The position numbers and the translations under genes are program-made. From positions 1 through 47,814 of the forward strand of contig JAJDTM010000008.1 of the NCBI GenBank assembly GCA_022827185.1: 47,814 bases of DNA, read 5' to 3'. The notes below the pieces were generated by a model, which did not search any database, had not been told where the DNA came from, and saw only the letters and a program-made list of their open reading frames with translations. Within the stretch, counting starts at the first letter, position 1, and each line of letters begins with the position of its first letter. This DNA is from Candidatus Poribacteria bacterium. GTDB lineage: Bacteria; Poribacteria; WGA-4E; WGA-3G. Positions 24,642 to 34,941 of the stretch are shown piece by piece.

Positions 24642-25841
24642 ATGCAGAAGGATTTAATTTTTCAACAGTGTCGCCATCATTTTAATGAGATTGTCGCCAT
24701 CCGCCGTGATATTCACCAACACCCTGAAATCGGATTTGATGTGCACCGGACGGCAGGTATTGCTGCTGATGCGCTGCATGCGCTCGGCATTCCAGTCAAA
24801 ACAGGGATCGGTAAGACGGGTGTCGTAGGGGACTTAGAGGTGCCTGGCGCGACAAAACGTATCGCCTTACGTGCCGACATGGACGCGCTTCCGATTCAGG
24901 AACTGACGAATGTGCCTTTTAAATCGAAGATTGACGGCAAAGCACACCTGTGTGGACACGATGCACACACGGCTATGCTTATTGGAACGGCACGGATCCT
25001 TTCACATCTCCGTAGCAGCCTCAAAACGCACATTCGGTTTGTGTTCCAACCGAGTGAAGAGGTGTTTCCGGGTGGAGCAGAGGCAATGATGGCTGATGGC
25101 GTGCTGGAAGATGTAGACGAAATCTATGGTATCCATGTCTTTCCGCTCTACGGTGTTGGCGAATATGCGACGTGTGTCGGTCCGATGCTCGCACAGTCTG
25201 ATACGTTTCGGATTACGCTCACCGGTAAGGGTGGACACGCTGCGTTTCCGCATCTTACTGTGGATCCAATTGTTATCGGCGCGCAGTTTGTGACAGCCGT
25301 GCAGTCGATTGTCGCGAGAAATGTTAACCCTTTAGATTCAGCGGTCGTCAGTATTACGCAATTGCACGGCGGAGACGCGAACTTGCAAGAAGGACTCACA
25401 GGTGCAGCACTCAACGTTATTCCTCCCGAAGTTCTCATAGGTGGCACGGTGCGTACGCTCCAAAAATCGGTACAGACAAGCGTCCGAGAACAGCTTGAAC
25501 GTCTCCTTGCGGGATTTGCAGACGCTAACAACGCTGCGTACACTTTCAAGTATCAAGAAGGGTGTCCAGTGACATATAATCACGAACCTTGTGTTACTGC
25601 AGCGACATCTGCAGCGCGAGGCTTGGTCGGAGAAGACAACCTCATATTTCCGGTGCCGCCGATACTCGGTGGTGAGGATTTCGGTTGTTATTCCCAAGAG
25701 ATTCCTGCCTGCTTCGTGATGGTGGGTGCGGGAAATGAGGAGAAAGGTATCGTGAATATGTGTCATCATCCACAATTTGATATTGACGAAAATTGCATGA
25801 TTTACGGCATGGCATTCCTCACCAGTCTTGCCATGCTTTAA
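24642..25841 (+). CDS. M20-family amidohydrolase (hippurate hydrolase/carboxypeptidase-like)
   Basis: This 399-aa metallo-hydrolase is of the M20D type. Visible motifs are HQHPEIGFD, the metal-binding CGHDAHTAMLIG, FQPSEEVFPGGAEAM with the catalytic Glu pair, and near the end LGGEDFGCYSQEIP and CHHPQFDIDE. These enzymes cleave N-acyl amino acids, hippurate or small peptides; the substrate is not determinable here. No signal peptide is present, so it is cytosolic. The cyclase-NB-ARC gene follows 30 bp later on the same strand. Confidence 0.9.
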   Translation: MQKDLIFQQCRHHFNEIVAIRRDIHQHPEIGFDVHRTAGIAADALHALGIPVKTGIGKTGVVGDLEVPGATKRIALRADMDALPIQELTNVPFKSKIDGKAHLCGHDAHTAMLIGTARILSHLRSSLKTHIRFVFQPSEEVFPGGAEAMMADGVLEDVDEIYGIHVFPLYGVGEYATCVGPMLAQSDTFRITLTGKGGHAAFPHLTVDPIVIGAQFVTAVQSIVARNVNPLDSAVVSITQLHGGDANLQEGLTGAALNVIPPEVLIGGTVRTLQKSVQTSVREQLERLLAGFADANNAAYTFKYQEGCPVTYNHEPCVTAATSAARGLVGEDNLIFPVPPILGGEDFGCYSQEIPACFVMVGAGNEEKGIVNMCHHPQFDIDENCMIYGMAFLTSLAML

Positions 25842-25871
25842 TGCCAAACCCAAATCAAGAGGGACAATGCT

Positions 25872-28800
25872 GTGTCAGCACGTAATTCACCGCCACATTT
25901 GCCTGTCGGAACGCTTACCTTGATGTTTACTGACATCGAAGGCTCAACGCTGCTTTGGGAAAAACACGATAATGCGATCATGGCGGAGGTTATCAATGCC
26001 CATAACGCGATCTTGCGAGCAGCAAAAACGGCATGGGGTGGGACGGAAATCCACAACGAAGGCGATGCCTTCTTCTTTGTTTTTCCTACAGCAAACGATG
26101 CTGTTACATGCGCCCTTGAAGTACAGTTGGCACTCAAGGCGCATCAGTGGCATGAAGAAGTAGGGCATTTGCGCGTTCGCATTGGCATTCACACGGGAGA
26201 TATGCTCCTGTTAGATAACCAATATCACGGAATGGCTGCGAACCTTGCTAAACGAATTACCGATGCCGGGCATGGCGGGCAGATCTTGCTCTCTACTGTA
26301 ACTTATGAACTTGTCAAAACGCAATTCCCGCCTGGAAGTTTTATCGCCCTCGGTGAGCATCGTCTGAAGCACATTCAACGTCCAGAAGCGATTTTTCAGT
26401 TTCTCGCGCCGCAGCCCTCTATTTTTAAGATTATTGGCGAAAAGAGATGGGCTGAAATCTTTGGGAAACAGACACAAGACAATACAGAGCAACATGGAAA
26501 ACCTATAGATGATTCTACTATTCCAGAACTAGAAAGTAAATTTCCGCCCCTGCAAACGCTCAATAATCTCCCCAATAACCTGCCAACGCCAATGAACAAC
26601 TTTATCGGCAGAGAAACTGAAATCCGACGTATCGTGAAGTATCTTGCCGATGGACAGTCACGGCTCGTGACGCTCACGGGTCCCGGCGGCATCGGAAAAA
26701 CGCGTCTCGCCCTACAGGTGGGAACAGAGCTCCTAAACGCTTACCCAGATGGGGTATGGTTCGTTCCGTTAGCGGATCTGGTGCATCCAGCGCACGTTAT
26801 TACAGAAATTGCAACGGTTCTTGCCCTTCCATTGGATACCATTGAACAAGTTATTACATATCTTTCACAGAAAACCCTCTTATTAATATTGGATAACTTT
26901 GAACACTTGATAGAAGCGAGTTCAGATGTCAAGACACTGCTCCTTCGGTGTCCGAAGCTGCACTGTTTAGTCACTTCACGAGAATCGTTAAAAATCGCAG
27001 GCGAGCAGAGATATATGGTACCCCCCTTATCTATTCCATCCGTAGATGCTGACTATGAAGTCCTTCAACACTCGGAAAGCGTCCAACTGTTTCGCGAACG
27101 CGCAGAGGCAGTCGCACCGAATTTCCAATTAACACCGAACAATGCCGAAGTGATCGGTGAGATCTGTCGCATGGTTGATGGGCTCTCCCTTGCGATTGAA
27201 CTCGCCGCGGCGCGCGTCCAAGGGATGACACCACAACACATCCGCGAACGCCTAAAGATGACCCTCGACGACTCAGCAAGCGACAAACGTTCCACACTCC
27301 TCTCAACGAGGAATCAAGATGTACCGATGAGACATCAAACTCTTAACGCTGTGATCGTCTGGTCTTATGAACTTCTGGAGCCGCATGAACAGTCGTTCCT
27401 CTGCCAGCTTGCCTTGTTTTCAGGCGGATTTTTCTTGGAAGCCGTCGAAATGATTTGGGGTTCAGTATGCCCCCTTACAACAGATAAGACACCGACTGCA
27501 GAAATAGAGACGATAGATATCATTTTTAGTTTACATGATAAATCTCTACTTATTACGGAAACACATTTGACACGAACCCGCTACCATCTCTCGGTCCCAT
27601 TGCAATTGTATCTGCGGGAAAAGCATCCTCTTGCCGAATTCCGGGAGGCACATGCTCGCTATTATCTCAGGTTAGCACAACAACAAAATGAAAAACTACA
27701 GGGCCCCGAACAGGTCTATGTGCTTTCAGAAATGGCGCTTGAACTCGACAATTTCCGCGCCGCTTTCGGATTTACACGAGAGAATACCGAATGGCTCTTG
27801 TTCGGGCAGCTTGCCGTTGCACTTTCCCAGTTTTTCTACATCCGAGGATTGTGGAACGAAGGATTGACCTGGTTGAAACAGGCGAAGATCGAATTACAAT
27901 ACCTTCTGCAGAACCAGAAATCGGGAACTGCTTTAGAAACAGACGAAAAATTGCTACGACTTACAATAGCAAATATTCAGGTAGCCCTCGCGAGATTCTA
28001 TAATACACGACAGGAGTGTCAAACCGCTCGGCAATTGTGCAAAGATGCCCTGCAAACTTTCAGAGCTGTGGGGCATCAACCCGGCGTAGTCGAAGCATTA
28101 AACCGGCTCGGTATTATCGCGAGGTATCAAGAAAAACCTGATGAAGCGGACACACATTTCTCGGAAGCCTTAGAGATTGCGAAGATATTAGACGATAAGT
28201 GGCAGATCGCTTTCGCCCTGAATAATTTAGGACTCACTGCCTACCACCGGGGCCGTTTTGAAGAAGCAAAAACCCAGTATATAGAAGGTTTACGTCTCGC
28301 ACGCGAACTCGACGACAAACGCGGTATCGCCTATGCTCTCAATAACCTTGGGAAAACAGCAAGTCGTCAAAGGTTACGTGAGGATGCAAAACATTATCAT
28401 ATCGAAAGCTTAGAAATCCGACGAGAGCTTGCTGATAAACGCGGCATCGCTACCTCACTCAATCACCTTGGGCTGATCGCCTATCACCAAACCGCGTATG
28501 ATGAAGCACATCGTTACCACACCGAAAGCCTCCAGATTCAACAAGAATTAGGCGATAAACAGGGATGTTCCTATTCGCTGAGCCATTTAGGGTTAATTGC
28601 GTTTCAGCAAAATAGCGATGAAGATGCAAAACGCTACTATACAGAGAGCCTGCATCTCGCCCGTGAACTCTCTGCCTCTGGCACAAACCTCCCCTATCTC
28701 CTTGATAGTCTTGGGAAAATAGCAATTCGTCAGGGCAGGTATAACGAAGCGAGGCAATATTACATAGAAAGCCTCCAGCATCGCAACAAAAGCGGAAAAC

Positions 28801-29066
28801 TCAGCGAAATTGCAGATTCGCTCCACCAATTCGGAAGATTGGCTTGCGCCGAAGGCAAATTAGAACAGAGTTTGCACCTTTTCCTTCAAGTCGAGCGTAT
28901 CTACACCGAAACCGGGGCAACAACGCCGCTCTATGCAAATGCTGTAAAAGATGCTATCACCGCAGTCGAGGTAAAACTCGGAAATCCTGAAAAAGTTGAA
29001 AAACTTAAATCAGAACTCGAAACCCAAACGCTACAGGAGCTAATTAGCACTTGTCTATCTGGATGA
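25872..29066 (+). CDS. Class III cyclase + NB-ARC ATPase + TPR regulator
   Basis: The 1064-aa multidomain protein has a class III nucleotide cyclase at residues 10-180 with FTDIEGST (metal Asp), EGDAFFFVF (second Asp) and ANLAKRI (transition-state Asn and Arg). The Lys that normally selects ATP is not seen (EIHNEGD), so its product is uncertain. An NB-ARC ATPase follows (GPGGIGKT near 269, LLLILDNFEHL near 340, LVTSRES) and then tandem TPRs from about residue 730 (KRGIAYALNNLGK repeats about 40 aa apart). The layout resembles AfsR-like/STAND sensors and some defence proteins. GTG 25872 follows GAGGGA. Confidence 0.85.
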   Translation: MSARNSPPHLPVGTLTLMFTDIEGSTLLWEKHDNAIMAEVINAHNAILRAAKTAWGGTEIHNEGDAFFFVFPTANDAVTCALEVQLALKAHQWHEEVGHLRVRIGIHTGDMLLLDNQYHGMAANLAKRITDAGHGGQILLSTVTYELVKTQFPPGSFIALGEHRLKHIQRPEAIFQFLAPQPSIFKIIGEKRWAEIFGKQTQDNTEQHGKPIDDSTIPELESKFPPLQTLNNLPNNLPTPMNNFIGRETEIRRIVKYLADGQSRLVTLTGPGGIGKTRLALQVGTELLNAYPDGVWFVPLADLVHPAHVITEIATVLALPLDTIEQVITYLSQKTLLLILDNFEHLIEASSDVKTLLLRCPKLHCLVTSRESLKIAGEQRYMVPPLSIPSVDADYEVLQHSESVQLFRERAEAVAPNFQLTPNNAEVIGEICRMVDGLSLAIELAAARVQGMTPQHIRERLKMTLDDSASDKRSTLLSTRNQDVPMRHQTLNAVIVWSYELLEPHEQSFLCQLALFSGGFFLEAVEMIWGSVCPLTTDKTPTAEIETIDIIFSLHDKSLLITETHLTRTRYHLSVPLQLYLREKHPLAEFREAHARYYLRLAQQQNEKLQGPEQVYVLSEMALELDNFRAAFGFTRENTEWLLFGQLAVALSQFFYIRGLWNEGLTWLKQAKIELQYLLQNQKSGTALETDEKLLRLTIANIQVALARFYNTRQECQTARQLCKDALQTFRAVGHQPGVVEALNRLGIIARYQEKPDEADTHFSEALEIAKILDDKWQIAFALNNLGLTAYHRGRFEEAKTQYIEGLRLARELDDKRGIAYALNNLGKTASRQRLREDAKHYHIESLEIRRELADKRGIATSLNHLGLIAYHQTAYDEAHRYHTESLQIQQELGDKQGCSYSLSHLGLIAFQQNSDEDAKRYYTESLHLARELSASGTNLPYLLDSLGKIAIRQGRYNEARQYYIESLQHRNKSGKLSEIADSLHQFGRLACAEGKLEQSLHLFLQVERIYTETGATTPLYANAVKDAITAVEVKLGNPEKVEKLKSELETQTLQELISTCLSG

Positions 29067-29132
29067 ACCGGTTCAAAACACAGAGGCAGGGCTGTACTAT
29101 AGATACTTCACCTGATAGAAATGGAGACCGTG

Positions 29133-31451
29133 ATGCACCGACAAGCCACTTTTCTTACCGTTCTCATACCACTGCTTTTTATCACAATAACAATCGCAGA
29201 TAATTCACACACTTTCGCACAAGTTCAACGGGCCCCTACTGTCCAAGAAGTTCATCCCTTGTTAGACTCAGTTGAAGCGGCACATGATCATTACCATGAG
29301 CGTCGGTATGCGGAAGCGATTAAGGCGTACGAAGCATTGCTTGAAAAGGGTATTGCCAATCCTGATGGTACCTATACGCCGCTCCGCCAGCATCCAAAAG
29401 ACTCGATTCGCCTTATGTTAGGTCAAAGTTACGCCAAAACAGGTGAGGATGCTGCAGCACAGCGCGTTTTCAGAGAGATTGTTGATGAAAATCCGAACGG
29501 TTCTTATGCCACGCAGGCGGTGCATCGCTTGGCAAACCTCCATTGGGACCGCTATCAGTTTAGGGAAGCGATATTGCAGTGCAAACAGATCCTCAATCAA
29601 CACCCTGGTACAACTGCTGCTGCAACGGCTGCCTATCTCGTTGGGCAATATCAACAAGCGGAGGGGAACTCTGAGGAAGCGATGAAAAGTTACAAGTATT
29701 TCCTTGATAACTTCCGGACTTCACCCTATCACACGACTGCAGTTAATAGGCTTATTCAGCTTTATATTACAAATCGACGCTATGCAGAAGCTGAAAAAAT
29801 GATCCAAGAACGGATGCAGCAGTACCCTGATGACATCACCTTGCTGGAACAATTGGCAGAACTTTACCAACAACAGGATGACTACCCAAAGGCACTTGAA
29901 CTTTACCAGAAAGCAATTAAACGGAACCCCGAAAATACAAACCTTCGTAAGAAGTTAGGTGCCCTTTATGCTGAGATCGGTAAAACTGAACAAGCGGTAG
30001 CCGAGTGGGAAAAACTTGTGACGGGTAACTTAAATCGATCTGACCGGCATCAGCAACTCGGCGCAATCTATCTCTCGCATAAAATGTATCCAGAGGCGAT
30101 TGCGGCGTATCGGCAGGCGATTCAGCTGAATCCGAAAGATAGTTATCTCTATACACAATTGGCATCGGCGTATAAAATTCAGGGGAAAATCCGAGAAGCC
30201 GCAGATGTTTATATTGATGCCTTGCAACGTGTTGGTCTTGTACAGAATCAACGGGAAGCCATCTGGAGCGTGATGCGTGAGATCTATGAAGGCATAGAAC
30301 GCAAAGCACTTCAGGAGAAACTCATCAGCCTGCTTCAGAAGCAGCAAGTACAATCCCAGTATAATCCGAATATCGTTATGACGCTCGGTGAGCTCTTATT
30401 CTACGCGGGCAAAGCCACGCAAGCCCTCGAAACGTTTACACGACTTCATCAATCTTATCCAATGCACGCTGACACAGCACTTGAGAAATACGCACGGATA
30501 TTAGAACGGACCGAAAACCTTCAGGCTTCCGCCGACTTCCATAAGGCATTGATAGCAGGTTCTGCCGATAGGAACCGCGTCAGAAGCACCAGAGCCAAGC
30601 TTGCGAAACTCTACCAAAAGATGGAGCGGTGGGATGCAGCGGTAGCACTCTTGAAAGAACAACTCAACACAGGAAAGGCTTCGGTTAGAGATAAATTATT
30701 GCTCGGACAGTTGCAATTGCACGGACTTCGCGCACCGAAAGCCGCTCAGATGACCTTTGAACCGTTGCTCACCCAACGCTTAACTGCCACCCAATTGACG
30801 GAAGCACAATTAGGTTTAGCGGAATGCCATATTTTGTTGAAACGTTATACACTCGCGAGGGAAGTGCTTGAACCGATCGCCAACCGTACCAATCGTTCCC
30901 GCGCCACCGCCCGAAAATTGATGGGAGACTCCTATTTCTTCGACGGTGGCTTTGAACAGGCTATTGAGGCGTACAATCTTGTCATCAAGATCTCAAAATC
31001 TGACAAACTGACAAATGACGCGCTTGAACGCATCGTCCTCATCCAAAATCATCCCGACTATTTCAAAATCCCGCTTACGGACTATGCGACTGCTGTGCAA
31101 CTTCAATTGAGGGGAGAGACGGAAGCGGCACTACAGCAGTGTCAGCGGACGCTTGATGTCTACCCCGAATCCACTATCGCCGATGACATGTGGCTACTTA
31201 TCGGTAATATCTATCGTGGTGCGAGTAAAGATGATGCGGCGATTGAGGCATACGAACAGGTTGTCGCACAAGAAAGCCCTATCGCCGCAAAAGCGTTGAT
31301 GAACATCGCCGAAATTTATCGAGAAAATGCCGATTTTGCGAACGCCACTTCTATTTATACGACGCTTATCACTGATTACCCAGAAAACGTTATCGTCGCG
31401 CACGCACGCCAGCAACTTGATGAACTTATGAAGGCGCAGGGGAAACGATAG
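29133..31451 (+). CDS. Secreted or periplasmic TPR-repeat protein
   Basis: The protein is about 772 aa. A signal peptide (MHRQATFLTVLIPLLFITITIA...) precedes more than ten tetratricopeptide repeats spread through most of the chain (for example YPKALELYQKAIKRNPENTN and YPEAIAAYRQAIQLNPKDSY). It is probably a scaffold in the envelope, and its partners are unknown. The ATG at 29133 is preceded by GGAG; an in-frame ATG at 29121 is the alternative. Only about 66 bp separates it from the TPR end of the cyclase gene. Confidence 0.8.
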   Translation: MHRQATFLTVLIPLLFITITIADNSHTFAQVQRAPTVQEVHPLLDSVEAAHDHYHERRYAEAIKAYEALLEKGIANPDGTYTPLRQHPKDSIRLMLGQSYAKTGEDAAAQRVFREIVDENPNGSYATQAVHRLANLHWDRYQFREAILQCKQILNQHPGTTAAATAAYLVGQYQQAEGNSEEAMKSYKYFLDNFRTSPYHTTAVNRLIQLYITNRRYAEAEKMIQERMQQYPDDITLLEQLAELYQQQDDYPKALELYQKAIKRNPENTNLRKKLGALYAEIGKTEQAVAEWEKLVTGNLNRSDRHQQLGAIYLSHKMYPEAIAAYRQAIQLNPKDSYLYTQLASAYKIQGKIREAADVYIDALQRVGLVQNQREAIWSVMREIYEGIERKALQEKLISLLQKQQVQSQYNPNIVMTLGELLFYAGKATQALETFTRLHQSYPMHADTALEKYARILERTENLQASADFHKALIAGSADRNRVRSTRAKLAKLYQKMERWDAAVALLKEQLNTGKASVRDKLLLGQLQLHGLRAPKAAQMTFEPLLTQRLTATQLTEAQLGLAECHILLKRYTLAREVLEPIANRTNRSRATARKLMGDSYFFDGGFEQAIEAYNLVIKISKSDKLTNDALERIVLIQNHPDYFKIPLTDYATAVQLQLRGETEAALQQCQRTLDVYPESTIADDMWLLIGNIYRGASKDDAAIEAYEQVVAQESPIAAKALMNIAEIYRENADFANATSIYTTLITDYPENVIVAHARQQLDELMKAQGKR

Positions 31452-31637
31452 CGGAATAATTTTCGGTTATCAGTTATCAGTTTGCCTCGCAGTGAGAGTG
31501 AAGAGGTGAGTCGCGATCGGGAGTGCTTCGCAGTGAGAATCCTACAGCGAAGCGTTTATTAGCGGAGAATTGAAATACAACGCCAATTTGTGATAGAATA
31601 ATAAGAAAATATTTACGAAAACTAAAGGAGTTAGTAG
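31452..31637. other. Intergenic spacer before aconitase
   Basis: This 186-bp spacer contains the tandem words TTATCAGTTATCAGT and two copies of CGCAGTGAGA separated by 44 bp. No gene or clear promoter is apparent. Confidence 0.35.
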
Positions 31638-34310
31638 ATGTCCGAAGCTGCTCACAATTTGTTCGATACACACCGATCCGTTGAACGTGAAGGAGTCGCG
31701 TGTGCCTATTATTCATTGCCTGCCTTAGCGGAGGCGGGTATTGGTTCAATATCCACTTTGCCCGTCAGTCTCCGTATCTTACTTGAATCGTTATTACGCA
31801 ATTACGACGGACACCAAATCACAGAAGACGATATCGTGAATCTGGCAAACTGGGATGCGCGTTCTCCAAAAGCCGCAGAGATTCCGTTCAAACCCGCACG
31901 CGTGGTAGCACAGGATTTTACAGGTGTCCCGCTTATCGTCGATATTGCGGCGATGCGTTCTGCTGTTGCTGAACTCGGTGGTGACGCAAGCATGATAGAA
32001 CCGCTCATCCCCGTCGATTTAGTCATTGACCACTCTATCCAAGTCGATGCGTATGGTTCAGAAAACGCGTTCCTGTTCAATACGCAACGCGAGTTTGAGC
32101 GTAACAAGGAACGTTATGAATTCATGAAATGGGGACAGCAGGCATTTGAAAAATTCAATATTATCCCACCCTCTATCGGTATCGTGCATCAGGTGAACCT
32201 GGAATACCTCGCGAAAGTCGTCATGACAGAGCGGTCACTCGCCTATCCCGATACCGTCGTCGGTACCGATTCACATACGACAATGATTAACGGCTTAGGT
32301 ATCGTCGGATGGGGTGTCGGCGGTATTGAAGCGGAAGCAGCGATGTTAGGGCAGCCTGTCTATATCCTGACCCCGGAGGTGCTCGGTGTTCACCTCAAAG
32401 GCGAATTACAAGAAGGCGTTACCGCAACGGATCTCGTCTTGACTGTGACGCAACGCCTCAGAGCCGCTGCAGTTGTCGGCAAATTTGTCGAATTCTTCGG
32501 TGAAGGTGTAGAGGCACTCTCGCTCCCTGACCGTGCGACGATCTCGAACATGTGTCCTGAATACGGTGCGACTATCGGGTTCTTTCCACCTGACGCTGAG
32601 ACGATGCAATACCTCCGTCTCACGGGACGCGACGAGACACACGTTGACACAGTAGAGGCTTATCTGAAAGCGCAGGAGCTGTTCGGTATCCCGCGACTCG
32701 GAGATGTGGAATACTCCGATGTGTTTGAAATAGACCTCGGAGATATTGAACCGAGTGTCGCGGGCCCGAAACGTCCGCAAGACCGGATCGCCTTGTCGGA
32801 TGTCAAACAGACGTTTAATGAACTCCTTACGCGTCCTGTTGCAGAAGATGGATTCGGCGTGACGGAAGCCGCAGGCGATAGCGATAGCATAACCCACGGT
32901 TCCGTTGTTATCTCTGCGATTACAAGCTGCACAAACACGAGTAACCCGTCCGTAATGATTGGTGCCGGGCTGCTCGCCAAGAAAGCCGTTGAAAAAGGGC
33001 TGCGTGTTCCCGATCACGTTAAGACGAGTTTGGCACCCGGTTCCCGTGTCGTAACGGAGTATCTACAGAACACGGGTTTATTACCCTATCTTGAGGCGCT
33101 CGGATATAACGTTGTCGGCTACGGTTGCACAACTTGTATCGGTAATAGCGGACCGTTGAATGACGTGATTCAATCAGCAATAGATGCCGGAAATCTCGTC
33201 ACTGCCAGCGTTTTGAGTGGGAACCGAAATTTTGAAGCGCGGGTGCATCCAGAGATAAAAGCGAACTTCCTGATGTCGCCGCCACTTGTTGTCGCTTTCG
33301 GGATCGCAGGACGGATTGATATTGATCTCGCTACGGAACCGGTTGGACACAACGATGCGGATGAAGCGGTTTACCTAAAAGACATCTGGCCCACGCGTCA
33401 AGAGATCGCTGAGATGATTGGTGCAGCGGTTGATCGGCGGACGTTCAAAGAGATGTACGATGCAATCGGTAACCAAGCACCAGAATGGGAAGACCTTGCA
33501 GGCGCGACGGGTGTTCTCTATCCGTGGAACGAGCGAAGCACTTATGTCCAGCATCCACCTTTCTTTGAAGGCTTTTCACGTGAACCGGCTCCGATTTCAG
33601 ATGTTATAGATGCGCGAATTCTGGGGATCTTCGGAGATTCAGTCACAACTGACCACATATCGCCAGCAGGTGCAATCGCGGCAGAAAGTCCAGCAGGACA
33701 TTACCTCCAAGAACGCGGTGTTGAGACGCGGGACTTCAATACCTACGGCTCCAGACGCGGCAATGACCGTGTGATGAGTCGTGGTACATTTGCCAACCGC
33801 CGTGTTCGCAATCTGATGACCCCGGACGTGGAAGGTGGATTCACTGTTCAGTACCCAGAGAAGACGCAGACGACTATTTATCAAGCAGCACTCCATTACC
33901 AAGAAAACGGTGTTCCGACTGTTATCTTCGCGGGACAGGACTACGGCATGGGGAGTTCCCGCGACTGGGCAGCGAAAGGTCCGAAACTCTTGGGTGTCAA
34001 AGCGGTTGTCGTGGAGAGTTATGAACGTATTCACCGCAGTAATCTCATCGGTATGGGGGTCTTGCCGTTGCAGTTCAAAGCTGGTGAGAATGTGCAGACG
34101 CTTAACCTTGACGGTAGTGAGATTATCAGTATCACAGGGTTCGCCGATGATCTCCAACCCGGACAGATGGCGACAATGAAGATCGTCCGGGCAAATGGTG
34201 AGATACAGACGACAGAATTGTTAATCAGAATTGATTCGCCTGTGGAGGTGGAATACTACAAACACGGTGGGATTCTGGATTATGTGATTCGGAATTTCTT
34301 GTCTGCATAG
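31638..34310 (+). CDS. acnA: Aconitate hydratase
   Basis: This 890-aa TCA-cycle enzyme interconverts citrate and isocitrate. The [4Fe-4S] ligands are in SCTNTSNP and in [12 protein letters not shown]. The swivel domain has [12 protein letters not shown] and [16 protein letters not shown], and the substrate region has [15 protein letters not shown]. Length and order match bacterial AcnA/IRP-type aconitases. AAAGGAG precedes the ATG. RNA binding in the apo form is known in relatives but not tested here. Transcribed alone. Confidence 0.96.
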   Translation: MSEAAHNLFDTHRSVEREGVACAYYSLPALAEAGIGSISTLPVSLRILLESLLRNYDGHQITEDDIVNLANWDARSPKAAEIPFKPARVVAQDFTGVPLIVDIAAMRSAVAELGGDASMIEPLIPVDLVIDHSIQVDAYGSENAFLFNTQREFERNKERYEFMKWGQQAFEKFNIIPPSIGIVHQVNLEYLAKVVMTERSLAYPDTVVGTDSHTTMINGLGIVGWGVGGIEAEAAMLGQPVYILTPEVLGVHLKGELQEGVTATDLVLTVTQRLRAAAVVGKFVEFFGEGVEALSLPDRATISNMCPEYGATIGFFPPDAETMQYLRLTGRDETHVDTVEAYLKAQELFGIPRLGDVEYSDVFEIDLGDIEPSVAGPKRPQDRIALSDVKQTFNELLTRPVAEDGFGVTEAAGDSDSITHGSVVISAITSCTNTSNPSVMIGAGLLAKKAVEKGLRVPDHVKTSLAPGSRVVTEYLQNTGLLPYLEALGYNVVGYGCTTCIGNSGPLNDVIQSAIDAGNLVTASVLSGNRNFEARVHPEIKANFLMSPPLVVAFGIAGRIDIDLATEPVGHNDADEAVYLKDIWPTRQEIAEMIGAAVDRRTFKEMYDAIGNQAPEWEDLAGATGVLYPWNERSTYVQHPPFFEGFSREPAPISDVIDARILGIFGDSVTTDHISPAGAIAAESPAGHYLQERGVETRDFNTYGSRRGNDRVMSRGTFANRRVRNLMTPDVEGGFTVQYPEKTQTTIYQAALHYQENGVPTVIFAGQDYGMGSSRDWAAKGPKLLGVKAVVVESYERIHRSNLIGMGVLPLQFKAGENVQTLNLDGSEIISITGFADDLQPGQMATMKIVRANGEIQTTELLIRIDSPVEVEYYKHGGILDYVIRNFLSA

Positions 34311-34386
34311 GAAGGTTACTCAATTCCTCTCAGTTGGCGCGCTTTGATGAAGATTAATTTTTTACCTCGGTAATTTTTAGGGAAGT

Positions 34387-34489
34387 CCGGTTCGGTTAGG
34401 AATGCAGGTCGCAAATGTAAAGCTAAGACAAATTTTGCCGCGTGTGGGCAAAATTTGGGCGTGTACGCCGCAAAACCGAACCTACCGGG
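34387..34489. repeat. Compound inverted repeat between acnA and the DUF4377-like gene
   Basis: Outer arms are GGTTCGGTT (34389-34397) and AACCGAACC (34474-34482). Inside lies a perfect 10-bp hairpin AAATTTTGCC/GGCAAAATTT (34430-34439, 34447-34456). No coding capacity. It looks like a member of a dispersed repeat class of this genome; that is inference from its structure. Confidence 0.6.
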
Positions 34490-34558
34490 CCTGGAGAGAA
34501 TATAGAATTAGGGAAATTGACGACCCTATGGAGTGAGATTAAGATGAGAATCTAAGGA

Positions 34559-34933
34559 ATGCCATATCCAACAAAACCCATACTTCCAATCACATTAATC
34601 TTTTTATTCGTCACCATTGGATGTAGTCGCGATGCACACGAAGAGATTCTGATAATCGGACCCTATAAAACAACTTGTGTGGGTGCTTTTGAGCAGGAGT
34701 GTTATCTCGAATTCAATGCGGAAAGCCAACGGTGGGAATTTTTCTATGAGGGGATAGAAGGTTTTGACTTTGAACCGGGGTTTATCTGGACGCTGAAGGT
34801 TAGCCTGCATGAACGCGAAGAAGGGATTCAAGATGTAGGACGGTACGCATATCGTCTCGTAGCGGTTATAGACAAGGAGGAGGCATCCGTTGATGAGATG
34901 CCTCCTCGTAAACCAAACGTTAAAAAATCATAA
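34559..34933 (+). CDS. DUF4377-like lipoprotein
   Basis: The 124-aa protein starts with a type II signal peptide ending TIGC, so it is probably lipid-anchored. The mature part includes GPYKTTCVGAFEQECYLEF and WEFFYEGIEGFDFEPGF, the words of the DUF4377 family, which is often found as a domain of secreted META/heat-shock-type lipoproteins. The function of that family is unknown. The last codons form a perfect 11-bp inverted repeat (34877-34887/34897-34907). Confidence 0.7.
   Translation: MPYPTKPILPITLIFLFVTIGCSRDAHEEILIIGPYKTTCVGAFEQECYLEFNAESQRWEFFYEGIEGFDFEPGFIWTLKVSLHEREEGIQDVGRYAYRLVAVIDKEEASVDEMPPRKPNVKKS
34877..34907 (+). terminator. Strong hairpin in the 3' end of the DUF4377-like gene
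   Basis: GAGGAGGCATC and GATGCCTCCTC pair perfectly over 11 bp with a 9-base loop. It lies inside the coding end, 26 bases before the end of the gene. No T-run follows on either strand, so termination is only one option; an RNA-stability structure is another. Confidence 0.4.
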
Positions 34934-34941
34934 ATAGACTC

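Noticed and set aside
32406..33017. 203-aa antisense ORF in the aconitase gene
   Set aside because: The opposite strand encodes a complete, highly conserved AcnA. Antisense length here reflects codon bias.
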